From the NCBI GenBank assembly GCA_002686265.1, contig NZBA01000020.1, positions 1-64,000 of the forward strand: a DNA stretch of 64,000 nucleotides, given 5' to 3'. Below are positions 9,134 through 18,315 of the stretch, one piece after another (positions within the stretch are counted from its first letter, which is position 1; every line of letters begins with the position of its first letter). Source of the stretch: Planctomycetota bacterium (lineage in GTDB: Bacteria; Planctomycetota; UBA1135; GCA-002686595). Under the pieces are notes generated by a model, which saw only the letters and a program-made list of their open reading frames with translations, made no database searches and was not told the origin of the DNA. The position numbers and the translations under genes are program-made.

Positions 9134-10558
9134 TCAGCGCTCGAGCTCGCGAAGTCGAATGCTGCGCACCCAAACCTCGTCGTGATGGTCCTGGATGCCG
9201 ATGTGGCCTCGCTCGTGCAGGCCGAAGCTCGCCGTCCGGCGGAACTTGCTCTCGGCGACCGCCACCTCCCAAGCGGCGCCGCCACGGGCGACGTCCACCG
9301 TCAGCACGCCGTTGAGCCAGTGCTGGATGCGCTCGGAGCGGACGACGATTCGGGAATGGTTGAAGGCGCCGGTTGGCCGGAGCGGGGCCTTGGCGGCCGG
9401 GAAGACGTCGTAGAGAGAACCCGCGGCGTGCTCGCGATCGTTGCCGTCGCCGTGGCGCGAGTCGTCGAGCAGTTGGTACTCACACCCGAGCATGGCGGAG
9501 GGGCGCTCGACGCTCTGCACCAGGTACTTCACCCCGCTATTCCCTCCGGCGGTGACCTTCCATTCGAAAGCCAGCTCGAACAGGCCGAACTGATCGTCGG
9601 TGACGATGTCCCCGCCACCGCCTCCAGCGCGATGCACGAGGCAGCCGTCGATGACGGACCAGCCTTGGACCGCGAAGGCGTCGCTGCCGTGGCGGTGCCA
9701 GCCCGCGGTCGAGCTACCATCGAAGAGCAGGCGCCACCCTTCCTCGCGCTCAGCGGCGCTCAGGCTGTTGGGCTTGGCGAGCCCGTCGCTCACTCGGCCC
9801 GTAGCCGCCCACTCGGTTCCGCGCACGACGAGGTTCTGGAACTGATCGTCCTCGTGGGATGCGCGACTGGCGGGGGTGTCCCGCCAGACGTGACCGAGGG
9901 GCGTGTGGAACACTCGCCCGGCGCCGTAGCTCTTGACGACGATCATCGGCTCCTGTGCGCCCGTGCCGCCGGTTTCCTCGGCGCTGTGCGCGACTCCGAG
10001 GACGCGGTTCTCGGCGTCGTGCATCGGAACGAGCCGGTGGTAGAGCTCGTCGGGATGGGCGCGCAGGTCGGGCAGGCCGCGGGTGATCGGATGGTTGCGA
10101 TCGGTGATCTGCACGTCGAAGGAGTGGAAGCGCCCGTGGCCCGTGCCCTCGCGCCACATCAGGCCGACGAGCTTCTCGTATTCGACCCAACCCCCGAAGG
10201 CGTTGTTGGCGGCGTGGATGATCGAGACTCCGACGCCTCCGCGCACGGCGGAGAGGAAGCGCTCCTCGGCGATCTCCCCCCAGCGCGGGCCGTTGTAGTC
10301 GAGGACGAAGGCGCCGAAGCGAGCGAGCTCGGCGTCCTCGGCGAGCATGGTCGCCGGGTCCTCGGTGATCGTCACCTGGAACAGCCCGCTGGTGCTGAGC
10401 GCTCGTGCGAGCGCCGGCGTGGTCCACTCGCAGTCGTGGTTGTTGGCGCCGCCGATCACGAGGACGGGGATCTTCTCCTCGCCGGGAGCGGGCACGGCGG
10501 CGGCCGTGACGGCGGCGAGCAGGGCGAGGGAACCGGAGGCGAGGAGCGTGCTGTGCAT
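9134..10558 (-). CDS. Secreted ThuA domain - DUF1080 (3-keto-disaccharide hydrolase-like) fusion
   Basis: A 474-residue protein with a signal peptide (residues 1-26, SGSLALLAAVTAAAVPAPG). Residues about 30-245 are a ThuA-like trehalose-utilisation domain (class I glutamine amidotransferase fold) with VIGGANNHDCEW and SIIHAANNAFGGW. About 270-474 are a DUF1080/3-keto-disaccharide hydrolase jelly roll (GWRLLFDGSSTAGWH, GNSGVKYLV, EYQLLDD, HIGIQDH). Both families act on 3-ketosugars produced by Gfo/Idh or ThuB-type oxidases. The start at ATG 10558 opens the signal peptide; the frame continues upstream without domain content. It is transcribed opposite to the sialate esterase gene at 10661, so 10559-10660 probably holds both promoters. 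Confidence 0.85.
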   Translation of the reverse strand: MHSTLLASGSLALLAAVTAAAVPAPGEEKIPVLVIGGANNHDCEWTTPALARALSTSGLFQVTITEDPATMLAEDAELARFGAFVLDYNGPRWGEIAEERFLSAVRGGVGVSIIHAANNAFGGWVEYEKLVGLMWREGTGHGRFHSFDVQITDRNHPITRGLPDLRAHPDELYHRLVPMHDAENRVLGVAHSAEETGGTGAQEPMIVVKSYGAGRVFHTPLGHVWRDTPASRASHEDDQFQNLVVRGTEWAATGRVSDGLAKPNSLSAAEREEGWRLLFDGSSTAGWHRHGSDAFAVQGWSVIDGCLVHRAGGGGGDIVTDDQFGLFELAFEWKVTAGGNSGVKYLVQSVERPSAMLGCEYQLLDDSRHGDGNDREHAAGSLYDVFPAAKAPLRPTGAFNHSRIVVRSERIQHWLNGVLTVDVARGGAAWEVAVAESKFRRTASFGLHERGHIGIQDHHDEVWVRSIRLRELER

Positions 10559-10660
10559 GGGCGCATGATACCGGCCCTCACGCGGGGCTTCGGGGCGATT
10601 CGCTCTCTGATCGGGTAGGCTCTGGATGCCGCCATTCCCCTCACCGGCCGACCGCCCTCG

Positions 10661-12094
10661 ATGCGTCACACCGCCCGCTCCCGGCTCCTTGCTCCGGCCC
10701 TCATCGCCGCGCTGTGGACAGGGTCCGCCTCCGCGGACGTCACCCTCGCGGGAGTCTTCGCCGACCACATGGTCTTGCAGTGCGATCGACCCTGCCCGGT
10801 CTGGGGGACGGCCCAACCCGGCGAACGTCTCCGCGTGCAGTGCGGCGGGCGGAGCGCCGAGACCGTCGCCGACGCCGAGGGCCGCTGGCGCGTGAATCTG
10901 CCGCCGCTCGCCGCCGGCAACGAGCCGCTCGAGCTCGTCGTCGAGGGTGACGAGCGCGTCGTCGTGAGAGATGTTCTCGCGGGCGAGGTATGGCTCTGTT
11001 CGGGTCAGTCCAACATGGTTTGGCGCAACGAGTCGTCCGCGCGCGCCGAGCAGGAGCTGGCCGCCGCCGACTTTCCGCGCCTGCGGATGTTCACCTTCGC
11101 CCGCACCCAGGCGGATGGGCCCACGGCGGCCTGCCACGGAGAGTGGGCGATCTGTTCGCCCCAAACCGCCGGCAAGTTCTCCGCCGTCGCCTACCACTTC
11201 GGTCGTGAGTTGCACGAGACCCTCGAGCGACCCGTCGGGCTCGTCGTCAGCGCCTGGGGCGGCACCGTGGCCGAGGCTTGGACCCGAACGGGTGCTCTGG
11301 AGGAGGTCACCGAGCTCGCCTACCTCGCCCGCGAGGGCAACGGCCGCAAGGCGCAGAACCGGCCTGGAGTGCTCTACAACGGCATGATCCGCCCGTTGAT
11401 CCCGTTCTCGTTCAGCGGGGTGATCTGGTATCAGGGCGAGGCGAACGTCTCGCGCGCCTGGGAGTACCGGACGCTGTTTTCGACCCTGATCCGCAACTGG
11501 CGCGAGGATTGGGGCGTCGAGCTGCCTTTCTACTTCGTCCAGCTCGCGCCTTTTCGCTACCACGCACGCGGGCGTGTCGCGCCCGAGGCCTGCGCGGAAC
11601 TGCGCGAGGCTCAGGCCGTGGCGCTCGGGCTGCCGCGTACGGGCATGGCGGTCACGATGGACATCGGCAACCCCGACGACATTCACCCGCGCAACAAGCG
11701 CGACGTCGGCCGGAGGCTTGCCCTGTGGGCTCTGGCGCGCGACTACGGACGTGAGGTGGAGTGCTCGGGCCCCGTCTTCCGCTCCCTGACGATCTCGGGC
11801 GACGCGATCCGCCTGACCTTTGAACACGCCGCCGGCCTGCGGACGCGCGACGGCGAGGCGCCCGGGGTCTTCGAGGTGGCGGGCATGGACCGCGTTTTCC
11901 ACCCCGCGCGCGCACGCATCGAGGGTGAGGCGATCGTCGTGCGCTACGCCGAAGTCGCCCTCCCCGTGGCGGTGCGCTACGCCTGGCGCGACGACGCCCA
12001 GCCCAACCTGGAGAACGGTGCGGGGCTGCCGGCCTCGCCCTTTCGGACGGACGACTGGCCGGGTGTGACCGGTGGGCCGGGGGAACGCGAATGA
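10661..12094 (+). CDS. Secreted sialate O-acetylesterase-like SGNH hydrolase
   Basis: A 477-residue protein with signal peptide (LLAPALIAALWTGSASA). The SGNH-type nucleophile is visible in LCSGQSNMVW (Ser117). The catalytic Asp/His pair is in NPDDIHPRNK (Asp339 or Asp340, His342). An N-terminal jelly-roll part precedes the catalytic domain, as in family members. These enzymes remove acetyl groups from sialic acid or xylan side chains. It overlaps the downstream propeller-cytochrome gene by four bases (ATGA at 12091-12094), so the two are translationally coupled. This suggests deacetylation and oxidation of the same polysaccharide-derived sugar. Confidence 0.87.
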   Translation: MRHTARSRLLAPALIAALWTGSASADVTLAGVFADHMVLQCDRPCPVWGTAQPGERLRVQCGGRSAETVADAEGRWRVNLPPLAAGNEPLELVVEGDERVVVRDVLAGEVWLCSGQSNMVWRNESSARAEQELAAADFPRLRMFTFARTQADGPTAACHGEWAICSPQTAGKFSAVAYHFGRELHETLERPVGLVVSAWGGTVAEAWTRTGALEEVTELAYLAREGNGRKAQNRPGVLYNGMIRPLIPFSFSGVIWYQGEANVSRAWEYRTLFSTLIRNWREDWGVELPFYFVQLAPFRYHARGRVAPEACAELREAQAVALGLPRTGMAVTMDIGNPDDIHPRNKRDVGRRLALWALARDYGREVECSGPVFRSLTISGDAIRLTFEHAAGLRTRDGEAPGVFEVAGMDRVFHPARARIEGEAIVVRYAEVALPVAVRYAWRDDAQPNLENGAGLPASPFRTDDWPGVTGGPGERE

Positions 12095-15078
12095 GTGCGC
12101 TGTCGGCGTTGCTCGCCCTCCCCCTGGCGAGCGGGCCGTCCGTTCAAGACCTTGCGCCGCCCTGCGAACCGCAGTGGATCTGGGCGAGCTCTCGGCCGGG
12201 AGAGACGGAGGTGGCCTGGGTCCACCGCCGCTTCGAGCTCCCCGGAGAACCCGAGAGCGCGACCCTGTGGGGTGCCTGCGACAACGCCCTGGCCGTCTAC
12301 CTCAACGGCTGCCATGTCGCAGAAAGCGACGACTGGAGCCGTCCCGTCCTGGTGGACGTCACCGACGCCTTGCGCCCGGGGACGAACTCCCTGACCGCCT
12401 TGTGTCGTAACAGCGGCGGCCCGGCGGCGGTCGCGCTGCGCCTGGAGGCCGAGATCGGCGAGGCGGACTTCGAGCTCTTCACCGACGAGCGCTGGCTTGC
12501 CTCGACGACGGAGGCGATCGGTTGGGCCGGGGCGGACTTCCAGCCCGATGACTGGGACGCCGCCTACGCCTTCGGCCCGGTTGGAATGGCGCCCTGGGGC
12601 GATCTGCCGGGGGGCGAGGGCGGCGAGCCGGTGCTCGCCCTGGCGGCGGAGGAGCTCGTCTTGCTGCCGGGCTTCGAGGCCGAGCTGCTCTACTCGGTCC
12701 CGCGCACGCGGCAGAACTCCTGGGTCAGCCTGGCCGTCGACGACGTCGGCCGCCTGATCGTCTCCGCTCAGTACGGCCCCCTCTACCGGGTCGTGCCCCA
12801 GGCGGTCGGCTCCACCGATTCCCCCGAGGTGATCGAGATCGGTGTGGAGCTCGGCCACGCCCAGGGCCTCTTGTGTGCCTTTGGGAGCCTCTACGCGGTC
12901 GTCAGCCACTCCGACGCCTTTCCCGGCGGTCTCTACCGCATTCGCGACACCGACGGTGACGACCAGTACGACTCGGTCGAGCTCCTGCGGCCACTCGTCG
13001 GCGGTGGAGAGCACGGCCCGCACGCTGTCCGCCTCGGTCCCGATGGAGAGTCGCTCTACGTCATCGCGGGCAACCACACCGCTCTGCCCGAGATCGACAT
13101 GAGCCGCGTGCCGCGAGTCTGGGGCGAAGATCAGCTGTTGGCGCGCAAGCCCGACCCCAACGGCCACGCGGTCGGCGTCATGGCGCCGGGTGGTTGGGTC
13201 TGCCGCACCGATCCGGACGGGAAGTCCTGGGAGCTCGTGGCGAGCGGAATGCGCAACGCCTACGACATGGACTTCGACGCTGAGGGCGAGCTGTTGACCT
13301 TTGACTCCGACATGGAGTGGGACATCGGCCTGCCGTGGTACCGACCGACACGCGTCCTGCACCTCGTCTCCGGAGCGGAGTTCGGATGGCGTCACGGATC
13401 GGGTAAGTGGCCCGAGCACTACCCCGACAACCTCCCGGGTGCCGTTGACGTCGGACTCTCCTCGCCGACGGGCGTCGTCTTCGGCACACGCTCCGCCTTT
13501 CCGCCGCGCTACCAGCGCGCGCTGTTCGTCGCGGACTGGGCCTACGGCACGATGTACGCCGTGCACCTCGCCCCGCGCGGTTCGAGCTTCACCGGCACGG
13601 CCGAGGCCTTCGTCAGCGGTAAGCCGCTCCCGCTGTGCGACATGGAGTTCGGCGCCGACGGTGCCATGTACTTCATCGTCGGCGGCCGCCGCACCCAGTC
13701 CGGCCTGTACCGCGTGCGCTGGACGGGCGGCGAGGTGCAGGACGCCGGTACGATCGAGGAGGGCGCGGCCGTGCGCGCCGGCGCCCAGGCGCGTGCCGAG
13801 CGCCGGACGATGGAGGCCTGCTTCTCCCGCGGCGAGGCGCGGGCCTTCGAGGGGGGCTGGAACGCCCTCGCCTCACCGGATCCCTTCCTCCGCCACGCGG
13901 CGCGCGTCGGCCTCGAGCACCGCGATCCCGTGGAGTGGGCCGGGCGCGTGCTGGCCGAGGAGCGCCCGCGGGTCATCATCCAAGGTGTCGTCGCCCTCGC
14001 CCGCACCCGCGGGGCGAGCGCCGGGGAACTCCTCGCGACCCTCGAGCGGCTCGAGGTCGCCGAGCTCCCGCGCGAGGATCTCCTGGGCGCCCTGCGTGCC
14101 TGGTCCCTGGTCTTCATCCGCTCCGGTCCGCCTACCGACGGCCGTCGGCGCGCTCTCCTGCACAAGCTCGAGAGCCTCTACCCCGCGGGGGACGTCGACC
14201 TCGACCGCGAGCTGTGCCGCATTCTGGTCTACCTCGGCTCGCAGGCGGTCATCGCGCGTTCCTTGGACCTGATCGAGGCCAGCGAGAGCGAAGCGGACCA
14301 GCTGCACTACGCCTTCCACCTGCGTGGCTTGGGCGACGGCTGGACTCCGCGTGACCGCCGGCGCTACTTCTCCTGGATCGGTCGCGCCGTGGGTGGGATG
14401 AAGGGCGGCGTCTCGTTCGAGAAGTACGTGCGCGGCCTGCGGGACGACGCCCTCGCCCTGCTCTGCGAGGCGGAGCGCGCCGAGGTCGCGGCATTCCTCG
14501 CGGTTGCGCCCGAGCCCGCGGAAGGTGACGCGGCGGTGGCGATGGAAGCCGGCGCTTCCGCGTCGGTCCTACACCGCTGGAGCCTGGGCGAGCTCAGCGG
14601 CGAGCTCGACGCGCTCGAGGCGGGGCGCGACTTCGCCGCCGGAGAGGCGGCCTACCGGCGAGCGACCTGCCACGTCTGTCACCGCATGCGCGGCGAGGGG
14701 GGAGCGACGGGCTCCGACCTGACCGGCGCCGGCAGCCGCTTCTCCGCGCGCGACCTGTTGGAGGCGATCCTCACTCCCTCGGCCGCGATCTCCGATCAGT
14801 ACCAGGACACCGAGGTTTGGACCACCGACGACGAGCTGTTCGTCGGCCGCGTCGAGGACGAGACCGAAGCGCTGATCGTGATCCGCACGGCGCCGCCCCG
14901 CGAGGAGGTTTGGGAGATCCCCCGCGACCAGGTCGCCCTGCGCCGCCTGCACCCGATCTCGCGCATGCCCGAGGGGCTGCTCGACACCCTCGGTCTCGAG
15001 CAGATCCTCGACTTGGCGGCCTACGTGCTCTCGGGGGCCGATCCGCAGGCCCCGGCCTTCGCCGACCGCGAGCGCTGA
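12091..15078 (+). CDS. PVC-type propeller-HEAT-cytochrome c protein with N-terminal sugar-binding-like domain
   Basis: A 995-residue protein. After a short hydrophobic N-terminus, residues about 25-145 look like a galactose-binding-like jelly roll of the kind preceding GH2 catalytic domains (WIWASS, RRFELPGEPESATLW, LYLNG-type segment AVYLNGCHV). A glucose/sorbosone-type propeller follows (about 185-545), then helical HEAT-like repeats (about 570-800). A C-terminal cytochrome c has the heme site C860-HV-C863-H864 and a long DLLEAILTPSAAISDQYQ segment typical of the planctomycete heme-binding region. It is translationally coupled to the sialate esterase upstream. It ends 16 bases from a convergent gene. 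Probably a periplasmic sugar dehydrogenase; substrate unknown. Confidence 0.85.
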   Translation: MSALSALLALPLASGPSVQDLAPPCEPQWIWASSRPGETEVAWVHRRFELPGEPESATLWGACDNALAVYLNGCHVAESDDWSRPVLVDVTDALRPGTNSLTALCRNSGGPAAVALRLEAEIGEADFELFTDERWLASTTEAIGWAGADFQPDDWDAAYAFGPVGMAPWGDLPGGEGGEPVLALAAEELVLLPGFEAELLYSVPRTRQNSWVSLAVDDVGRLIVSAQYGPLYRVVPQAVGSTDSPEVIEIGVELGHAQGLLCAFGSLYAVVSHSDAFPGGLYRIRDTDGDDQYDSVELLRPLVGGGEHGPHAVRLGPDGESLYVIAGNHTALPEIDMSRVPRVWGEDQLLARKPDPNGHAVGVMAPGGWVCRTDPDGKSWELVASGMRNAYDMDFDAEGELLTFDSDMEWDIGLPWYRPTRVLHLVSGAEFGWRHGSGKWPEHYPDNLPGAVDVGLSSPTGVVFGTRSAFPPRYQRALFVADWAYGTMYAVHLAPRGSSFTGTAEAFVSGKPLPLCDMEFGADGAMYFIVGGRRTQSGLYRVRWTGGEVQDAGTIEEGAAVRAGAQARAERRTMEACFSRGEARAFEGGWNALASPDPFLRHAARVGLEHRDPVEWAGRVLAEERPRVIIQGVVALARTRGASAGELLATLERLEVAELPREDLLGALRAWSLVFIRSGPPTDGRRRALLHKLESLYPAGDVDLDRELCRILVYLGSQAVIARSLDLIEASESEADQLHYAFHLRGLGDGWTPRDRRRYFSWIGRAVGGMKGGVSFEKYVRGLRDDALALLCEAERAEVAAFLAVAPEPAEGDAAVAMEAGASASVLHRWSLGELSGELDALEAGRDFAAGEAAYRRATCHVCHRMRGEGGATGSDLTGAGSRFSARDLLEAILTPSAAISDQYQDTEVWTTDDELFVGRVEDETEALIVIRTAPPREEVWEIPRDQVALRRLHPISRMPEGLLDTLGLEQILDLAAYVLSGADPQAPAFADRER

Positions 15079-15094
15079 GCAGGAAGCCTCGGAA

Positions 15095-16129
15095 TCAAAG
15101 CGCGTCGCTGCGCCAGGGCGGGGAGTGCCGCAGGCCGAGGTTGAGGATGCGTTGGACGAGGCGCGGGTACTCGATTCCGACCTCGAGCGCGGAGGTCGCG
15201 AAGTCCTCCTCGCGCGAGAGGTCCGGATTGGGGTTGGCCTCGAGGACGAATGCACGCCCCTCTGCGTCGAGGCGCAGGTCGATGCGCGCGTAGCCGGACA
15301 GGCCCAGGGCGCGGTAGACGCGCCGGGCGATGCGGGCGAGGCGCGAGGCTTGGGTTGTGTCGAGCTCCCCGGCCGGGCCGCACTCGACGCCGAGCTTCTC
15401 CTGGTATTCGCGGTTCCACTTGACGCGCGAGGTCGCGATGGGCTCGGTGCCGCGCGGCAAGTTGGCGAAGGTCATCTCCCAGGCTGGGAACACCGTCAGG
15501 CGTTGGTTGCCCAGGACGCCGACCGTGATTTCCCGGCCCTCGATGTAGCGCTCGGCGATGGCGTCGGTGCCGATCCTGCGGTGGATGAACTCCACTCGCT
15601 CCACGAGGGCCTTCTCGTCGTTGACGATCGAGGCCTGGGAGATGCCCTGGGAGGCGTGCTCCACGGTCGATTTCACGAACAGCGGGAATTCCAGCTTGCG
15701 CGGCGTTCGCACCCGTGAGCCGCGGCGGAAGACGGCGAAGGCGGGGACTCGCACGCGGTGCCAGGCCATGACCTTCTTCGAGAGCGCCTTGTCGCTGGCG
15801 ATGAGCAGTCCGCGCGGGTTGCAGCCGGTGTAGGGCACGTGCAGGAGCTCGAGGTAGCTCATGACGTGTGCGTCGTAGATGCCGACCTCCTGGAAGTGCA
15901 GCAGGAGGTTCAGGGCGATGTCCGGTTGCCACTGCTCGACCGCTTGGCGCAGGGGGAGGATCTCGTGGCCGAGGGCGAGGCGGCGCACGTCGTGGCCCAG
16001 CTCCTCGAGTGCCGTCAGGACGTCGTACTCGGCCTGGAACGGCAGCATCTCGTCGGTGCTCAGCCCGACGACGGAATCGGGGGGCAGTGTGTCTTCGTGC
16101 AACAGCACGAGGATGCGCATGCGCTTCAT
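15095..16129 (-). CDS. ATP-grasp ligase (D-Ala-D-Ala ligase family)
   Basis: A 344-residue ATP-grasp enzyme. The start ATG at 16129 overlaps the stop of the metallopeptidase gene (ATGA). The central fold shows the ATP-binding lysine region FPLFVKSTVEHASQGIS, the IAERYIEGREITVGVLG strand pair typical of D-Ala-D-Ala ligases, and the Mg-binding RIDLRLD ... FVLEANPNP. The family joins carboxylates to amines through acylphosphates. It is the last gene of a five-gene leftward operon and sits next to a zinc peptidase, not with cell-wall genes. A small-peptide or amino-acid ligase role is therefore more likely than a ddl function. The acceptor and donor are unknown. Confidence 0.82.
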   Translation of the reverse strand: MKRMRILVLLHEDTLPPDSVVGLSTDEMLPFQAEYDVLTALEELGHDVRRLALGHEILPLRQAVEQWQPDIALNLLLHFQEVGIYDAHVMSYLELLHVPYTGCNPRGLLIASDKALSKKVMAWHRVRVPAFAVFRRGSRVRTPRKLEFPLFVKSTVEHASQGISQASIVNDEKALVERVEFIHRRIGTDAIAERYIEGREITVGVLGNQRLTVFPAWEMTFANLPRGTEPIATSRVKWNREYQEKLGVECGPAGELDTTQASRLARIARRVYRALGLSGYARIDLRLDAEGRAFVLEANPNPDLSREEDFATSALEVGIEYPRLVQRILNLGLRHSPPWRSDAL

Positions 16130-17169
16130 CGCCGGAACCGCTGGCTGCCGCCGTGGAGCAGGTTGGAGGTCAGGAAGGTGACCAGGACCGCGGCGTCGGC
16201 GCGCGTGTCGCGCTCGAGGCGGGTGACCCGCAGGCCGAGCTCCCGCGAGCGCGTGATCATCTCGTTGAGCACTTGGTCCGCGAGGTAGGTGTGCTTGCCC
16301 GTCAGGCTCGACACGCGGCGACGCACCCTGCGCCGGTTGCGCCGCAGGAAGCTCGCCGCCGTCTCGCGCCGTCCGTAGGCGGCATCGGAGGAGAAGACGC
16401 GCTCGAGGTAGTGGTCGTAGACCGACGGATTCTTGTCGCGGTAGGCGCCCTTCTTCTCCGCGTAGTGCTCCCCGAGGGTCTGGCGCAATCCGCGGAGCGT
16501 GTCGGTGCGCTTGCGGCTGCGGACGCGCGCGGGGAGGGAGGCGATCTCGCCCATCATTCCCTCCAGCCCCTGGAGCTTCTCGAGGGCCGGCCAGTCCGCG
16601 TAGCGTTCGCGCCAGCGCGACTGGGGATCGAGCCAGACGGCGAAGGTCTCGGCGTAGTCCTCGGCCGGGTGACTCTGGGAGTACCAGAAGTCGAGGTTCA
16701 GGACATGCCACCGGCTGTCGGGGCGCGGCGTGTACGTGTTGCGGTAGGGATCGGAGAAGCGCCCGAAAGTCTCCCGCCACGCCTTGCGCCAGTGCAGTCG
16801 GTAGGCGTTGTCGATCGCGTGTCCGGCCTCGTGGCGCAGGAGTCTCATGCAGTTCTCGTGCGTCCCGCCCTCGACCTCGAGCATCTGCGCGCGCTCGAGC
16901 CGCGCCAGGCGGCGGTGCGCGAGGTAGAAGGGAACGGCGAAGCCGGTCGCGCCGTCGGGCGTGAACCAGTCGGTCGAGAGCCAGACATAGGGGCGAAAGC
17001 GCAAACCCGCTTGGCGCAGTTCCTCGTGGAGCTGGGACACGCGCTGCGCGAGCGCGCCGTCGATCTCGAGCTCCAGGTCACACAGCTTGAGCTCGAGCAG
17101 CTCCTCGTCGGCGAGGCGAGCCCACCAGGGAGCGCGAGGCCGTCGTTTCTCCCTTCGTGTGGCTGCCAT
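16126..17169 (-). CDS. Putative zinc-binding metallopeptidase
   Basis: A 347-residue protein without a signal peptide, starting at ATG 17169 with a basic MAATRREKRR N-terminus. The zinc signature H113-EAG-H117 is in LLRHEAGHAIDNAYRLHW. A likely third ligand or catalytic segment is EDYAETFAVWLD about 70 residues later. This resembles the 'putative zinc-binding metallo-peptidase' family often found beside ATP-grasp ligases. It is two bases downstream of the DUF993 gene and overlaps the ATP-grasp gene by four bases. The peptidase/ligase pair may cut and rejoin peptide bonds on the same small substrate, but that is inference. Confidence 0.75.
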   Translation of the reverse strand: MAATRREKRRPRAPWWARLADEELLELKLCDLELEIDGALAQRVSQLHEELRQAGLRFRPYVWLSTDWFTPDGATGFAVPFYLAHRRLARLERAQMLEVEGGTHENCMRLLRHEAGHAIDNAYRLHWRKAWRETFGRFSDPYRNTYTPRPDSRWHVLNLDFWYSQSHPAEDYAETFAVWLDPQSRWRERYADWPALEKLQGLEGMMGEIASLPARVRSRKRTDTLRGLRQTLGEHYAEKKGAYRDKNPSVYDHYLERVFSSDAAYGRRETAASFLRRNRRRVRRRVSSLTGKHTYLADQVLNEMITRSRELGLRVTRLERDTRADAAVLVTFLTSNLLHGGSQRFRR

Positions 17170-17171
17170 CG

Positions 17172-18314
17172 TCAGCGACCTCCGCCCTCCGTGACCCAGG
17201 CGATTCGCTCGCGTGCCAGGTCGGGGTCGTCGAGGCAGCCGGCGCGGGCCGCGAGCAGCGCCGCCTGCATGAGGTGCTCCCGGTCTCGCCCGCGCTCCTC
17301 GCCGGCGAAGAGCCGCGGGTTGCCCTGGAGTCCGTTCAGCCACGAGAGGAAGGCGAGCCCGGCCTTGTAGTGCATCGTCGGTGCGCGGAACAGCCACTTC
17401 CCGAGCTCTTCACAGGGGCGCATGAGCTCCTCGTAGCGCTCGCCGTCGCCGTGGTCCAAGAAGCGCAGGGCGAGGGACGCGGGAGCCGCGATCGCATCGA
17501 ACACGCCCAGCAGGGCGTGGCTGAAGGGCCCGATCCCGAGGTCGCGCCCGCCGATGTCGACCGTCCGCTCCGCGGGGCCTTCCCCGCGGATCAAGTCGCA
17601 AAAGTGCAGGTCGTCGCCGGTGAAGACGACCTGGGCGTTCGCCGCGAGAGTGCGCCGCAGGCCGCGCTCCCGATCGGCGTCGAGGAGCGAGAGCTTCGCG
17701 CCGCGCACCTTCCGTGGGGCGAGGGCCATCACGCGCTCGAAGCTCGCCTGGGGGAAGTTCCCCTCCAGCTCTGGGAGGAACATCTCGCCCAGCCAGTGGA
17801 CGTAGAGTGGCCCCTGGAGGGACTCGAAGATGGCGGCGTAGGTCTCGACGAAGGCGTCCTCGTCGGCTCTCTGCCGCGTGAGCCAGGGGAGCGAGAGGAT
17901 CATGACCTCCCCGCCGGCGGCCTGGATGACGCGCGCCTGTTCGACGACGGCAGCTACGAGCCGATCGCGGTCACAGTCGCCCTCGAGTTGGTCGCAGCCC
18001 GCTCCGGCGACGAAGCCGTGGTGGAGGGCGAGGGCACCCGTGCTCTCGATCAGCTTCCGCGCCGCCGGCCAGCCGATGCGGAAGCGCTGGGCGGTGTCCA
18101 TGGCCTCGGCGATCGCGAAGCCGAGGCCGTCGGCGCGGCGCCGCAGGGCCGCCGTCGCTTCCCAGTCGATCGCTTCGGCGGCGGGGAGGCGCCCCTCGCC
18201 GTCGGCGTCGTCGCGCATCACGACCCGCAGGGCAGCCACGGCCCGGCGCACGGGGGCCGCGGGTCCCAGTCGGTCGAGCTTCTCGCGATAGGCGTCGAGC
18301 CGGCGGAACTCCAT
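17172..18314 (-). CDS. DUF993 family protein (aldolase/dihydrodipicolinate synthase-like)
   Basis: A 380-residue protein matching DUF993, a TIM-barrel family related to dihydrodipicolinate synthase/N-acetylneuraminate lyase. Recognisable segments are HHGFVAGAGCDQL near residue 100, GEVMILSLPWLTR, LYVHWLGEMF, VFTGDDLHFCDLI and the terminal APTMHYKAGLAFLSWLNG. It starts one base after the stop of the Nramp-like gene and ends two bases before the metallopeptidase gene, so it belongs to the same transcript. DUF993 genes commonly travel with Gfo/Idh and sugar isomerase genes, which suggests an aldol cleavage step in the catabolic route. Substrate unknown. Confidence 0.8.
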   Translation of the reverse strand: MEFRRLDAYREKLDRLGPAAPVRRAVAALRVVMRDDADGEGRLPAAEAIDWEATAALRRRADGLGFAIAEAMDTAQRFRIGWPAARKLIESTGALALHHGFVAGAGCDQLEGDCDRDRLVAAVVEQARVIQAAGGEVMILSLPWLTRQRADEDAFVETYAAIFESLQGPLYVHWLGEMFLPELEGNFPQASFERVMALAPRKVRGAKLSLLDADRERGLRRTLAANAQVVFTGDDLHFCDLIRGEGPAERTVDIGGRDLGIGPFSHALLGVFDAIAAPASLALRFLDHGDGERYEELMRPCEELGKWLFRAPTMHYKAGLAFLSWLNGLQGNPRLFAGEERGRDREHLMQAALLAARAGCLDDPDLARERIAWVTEGGGR

Positions 18315-18315
18315 C

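Noticed and set aside
9089-10618. 509-codon plus-strand frame
   Set aside because: Antisense to the ThuA-DUF1080 gene and without any recognisable fold.
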